Assembly (NCBI RefSeq): GCF_030816015.1
Contig: NZ_JAUSXN010000001.1
Coordinates: forward strand, 4,712,001 to 4,776,000
From: Pedobacter sp. W3I1
Lineage (GTDB): Bacteria > Bacteroidota > Bacteroidia > Sphingobacteriales > Sphingobacteriaceae
Direction of reading: 5' to 3'
DNA length: 64,000 bases
This document shows, one piece after another, positions 61,716 through 64,000 of the stretch (the stretch's first letter is position 1; the number at the start of each line of letters is the position of its first letter). The notes below the pieces were generated by a model. The model worked only from the letters and a program-made list of their open reading frames with translations. It searched no databases and was not told the origin of the DNA. The translations under genes were made by a program, and so were the position numbers.

Positions 61716-64000
61716 TTATTCGTATTTTAACGCATCAATAGGGTTTGCCTTCGCCACTTTAACCGACTGGACACTAACCGTAAGTATGGCAATGAGAACC
61801 GACAAAGCAATAGCCACAATAAACGGCAATGCAGATATAGAGATGCGATACTCGAAAGCCGAAAGCCATTTATTTATAATAATATAGGCTAATGGGAACG
61901 CTATAAGATTGGCAATGGCCACCAATTTTATAAAGTCTTTATTGAGTAACATGAGGATATTGCCCGTGCTGGCACCTAAAACCTTACGGATACTGATTTC
62001 TTTTTTGCGTTGCTCTGCCATAAAAAGCGCCAGACCTAATAATCCTAAACAAGAAATGAAAATTGCAAAACCACCAAACCAGTTAGAAAGTGAACCTAAA
62101 AGTTTTTCATTTTTAAATTTCACTTCAAAAGATTCGTTCACAAATTTGCGGTTAACAGGATAATTGGGTTCCATTTGCTTTACCAAATCATCAATTTTAG
62201 CTAGTGATGAACTGATGTTTTGATTTGGATTTAACCGCGCAATGATAACCCTGGCATCGTCCCTTTGATTTACCCTGAAAATCATTGGGGCCACTCTTTG
62301 ATAAGCACTTTCTACTACAAAATCTTTTACTATCCCAACTGTAGTTAGTTTTTTATCCCAGAAAGTAATAACCTTACCTATCGGATTCTTTAACCCCATC
62401 ATTTTCACGGCCGCTTCATTTAACAATACGCTAGCTGTATCATTCGGAAATTTCGCAGAAAACTCCCTACCACTCACCATTTTAGTTCCAATAGTTTCAA
62501 CAAAATCATATCCTATCGTTCTATGGTTAAAAGAAATAGCCTCGTTCGGGTTTTTACCTTCCCAATTTACACCTATAGTATTATCTCCACCCTCAGTAAA
62601 ATCTGTACTAAAAAAAGTAACATTGCTTGCTGCGCCTGATTCTAATAGTTGCGTTTTAAGCAATTCTAATTTAACCGCATCATTCATTTTACCGGCTACC
62701 GCTATTTGAATTAAATTGGATTGATCGTAACCAATAGGCTTGTTTTTAACATAATTAAGTTGCTGATAAATTACTGCTGTACAAATAATTAAACTTGCGG
62801 CAAAAACGAATTGACCAACCACTAATACTTTCCTCACCGAAACGGATGAATCTGCTTTAAGCGTGAAACCTTTTAAAACTTTGATAGGCTCAAAAGAAGA
62901 TAGATACAGCGCCGGATAACTACCCGCAATAAATCCGGTTAAAATCATTAAACCTAATAATGTTAACCAAAATGGACCATTATAATAATCGATGGTTAAT
63001 TTAATATCTAACAAACTATTAAAATATGGCAAACTAACCTCAATTAGGATAAAAGCTAAAACTGTGGCGATAAATGTGAGGAGCAGGGATTCTAAAAAAA
63101 ACTGATTAATTAACGATCTACGTGTTGATCCAATTGCTTTACGAACGCCAACTTCTTTTGCCCTGCGCTCTGAGCGTGCTGTAGATAAATTCATAAAATT
63201 TACACAGGCAATTAGCAAGATGCAAAAGGCCAGCAATAAAAATATTTTAAGTTGGTCTATTTTACCACCTACTGATTTACCGTTTACAAAATCATCATAT
63301 AAGTGCCATTTGGTTAAAGGATGCAATAAAGCCACTGATGTATTATCTTTCTGATTGCGTTTGTAAATACCATGCATCAAATCATTTGCAGCAGTGAAAA
63401 AGTTATTATCCTGCAACTGAACAAGTGTTAAACACATATTATTTCCCCAATTGCCTTCCTTCACCCAGGCTTCCCGTTTTTCGAACATTGCCCATGGTAT
63501 GATGCACTCAAAAATTAAACTACTATTTGCAGGTGCATCTTCTATTACGGCTTCAACTTTTAATACTTCCTGATTTTCAAGCTTTACCATTTTATTAATA
63601 GGATCTTCATTTCCAAATAATTTTGTTGCAAAAGATTTGGTAAGGATGATGGTATTTACATCTTTTAAAACTTTTGCTGAATTACCCTCAAGAAATTTAT
63701 AATCCAATATTTTAATAAAATTTTGGTCGGCAAATACGGCATTGCTATTTATCTTATTATCGCCAACGGTAATGAGTTGTTTTCTAGGATAAGTAGTGTG
63801 AGCGGCATACTTAACGCCAGGGATTTTTTCTTGCACTTCTTTAGCCATCACATTTGGCGTCCATGCCCAGCTAAAAGTTTTACCACTTGCCTCCATGTTT
63901 TGATAAACTACATAAGTTTTATCATTATTAGAGAACTGCTTATCGTAACTCCATTCGTAGTTTACATACAATAGCAAAACCATACAGCTGGCTAAGCCAA
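61716..64000 (-). CDS. FtsX/MacB-type ABC permease 7, N-terminus outside window
   Basis: At least 761 codons; the frame stays open to the window edge with GLASC before the internal MVLLLYVNYEWSYDK, so this Met lies in TM1 and the true start is about 25-30 codons further on. C-terminal AEQRKKEISIRKVLGAST, ending IDALKYE. Paralogue of permease 5. The array may continue beyond the window. Confidence 0.87.
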   Translation of the reverse strand, partial: GLASCMVLLLYVNYEWSYDKQFSNNDKTYVVYQNMEASGKTFSWAWTPNVMAKEVQEKIPGVKYAAHTTYPRKQLITVGDNKINSNAVFADQNFIKILDYKFLEGNSAKVLKDVNTIILTKSFATKLFGNEDPINKMVKLENQEVLKVEAVIEDAPANSSLIFECIIPWAMFEKREAWVKEGNWGNNMCLTLVQLQDNNFFTAANDLMHGIYKRNQKDNTSVALLHPLTKWHLYDDFVNGKSVGGKIDQLKIFLLLAFCILLIACVNFMNLSTARSERRAKEVGVRKAIGSTRRSLINQFFLESLLLTFIATVLAFILIEVSLPYFNSLLDIKLTIDYYNGPFWLTLLGLMILTGFIAGSYPALYLSSFEPIKVLKGFTLKADSSVSVRKVLVVGQFVFAASLIICTAVIYQQLNYVKNKPIGYDQSNLIQIAVAGKMNDAVKLELLKTQLLESGAASNVTFFSTDFTEGGDNTIGVNWEGKNPNEAISFNHRTIGYDFVETIGTKMVSGREFSAKFPNDTASVLLNEAAVKMMGLKNPIGKVITFWDKKLTTVGIVKDFVVESAYQRVAPMIFRVNQRDDARVIIARLNPNQNISSSLAKIDDLVKQMEPNYPVNRKFVNESFEVKFKNEKLLGSLSNWFGGFAIFISCLGLLGLALFMAEQRKKEISIRKVLGASTGNILMLLNKDFIKLVAIANLIAFPLAYIIINKWLSAFEYRISISALPFIVAIALSVLIAILTVSVQSVKVAKANPIDALKYE

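Overview
The window looks like a chromosomal segment of a Bacteroidota bacterium of the Sphingobacteriaceae type (Pedobacter-like). The support is the AT-rich sequence, many TAnnTTTG -7 promoter elements, few Shine-Dalgarno sites, a short primary sigma factor without region 1.1, families largely confined to Bacteroidota (DUF2851, DUF4254, DUF4290, DUF4173) and a large set of FtsX/MacB-type permeases. The genus is inferred from overall protein character and not proven.

Layout. 1-1.2 kb: start of ftsK, cut by the window edge. 1.2-4.3 kb: a repeat-rich gene desert with a complete IS4-family element inserted into one of two copies of a ~250-bp chromosomal repeat. 4.3-9.1 kb: a frameshifted ankyrin-repeat gene, PspC, DUF2851, a DMT exporter and pyrF. 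9.1-22.7 kb: mostly plus-strand housekeeping genes (rho, pssA, sppA, a PolX-like PHP protein, a DUF4254/glycosyltransferase/SixA group, DUF4290-murA), with folK and a lipoprotein gene on the minus strand. 22.9-29.3 kb: minus-strand cystathionine beta-synthase, dprA, a tight three-gene operon (pre-ATP-grasp protein, HAD-like protein, S41 peptidase lipoprotein) and a LolD-like ATPase. 29.4-33.1 kb: a winged-helix regulator with membrane proteins including DUF4173, sharing a palindromic promoter box. 33.5-39.1 kb: sucC, a 419-bp tandem duplication, an XRE regulator with three DUF2975 membrane proteins, and rpoD. 39.1-44.5 kb: a REP array, AMP nucleosidase, the tig-clpP-clpX operon interrupted by an S23-type four-helix-bundle gene, and tRNA-Leu(TAG). 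44.7-64 kb: two small genes, then one MacB/LolD-type ATPase and at least seven tandem ~790-aa FtsX/MacB permeases, the last cut by the window edge.

The clearest accessory system is this permease array. It has one ATPase for seven or more permeases. Most spacers are built of 7-nt (heptad) repeats with complementary arms. Inside the array one long spacer carries two 16-bp palindromic sites 21 bp apart, upstream of a sigma-54-like -24 element. This suggests an enhancer-regulated sub-operon of three permeases plus the ATPase.

A second theme is intergenic structure. Heptad-period repeats of several different sequences recur in many gaps, next to classical REP-like palindromes. Individual genes worth attention are MurA with Asp in place of the fosfomycin-target Cys, a PolX whose palm Asp pair reads Glu-x-Glu, and several broken genes (ankyrin protein, a small envelope protein at 32.3 kb, and fragments of the XRE and DUF2975 genes). 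All functions are read from sequence motifs by eye; no database search was run.
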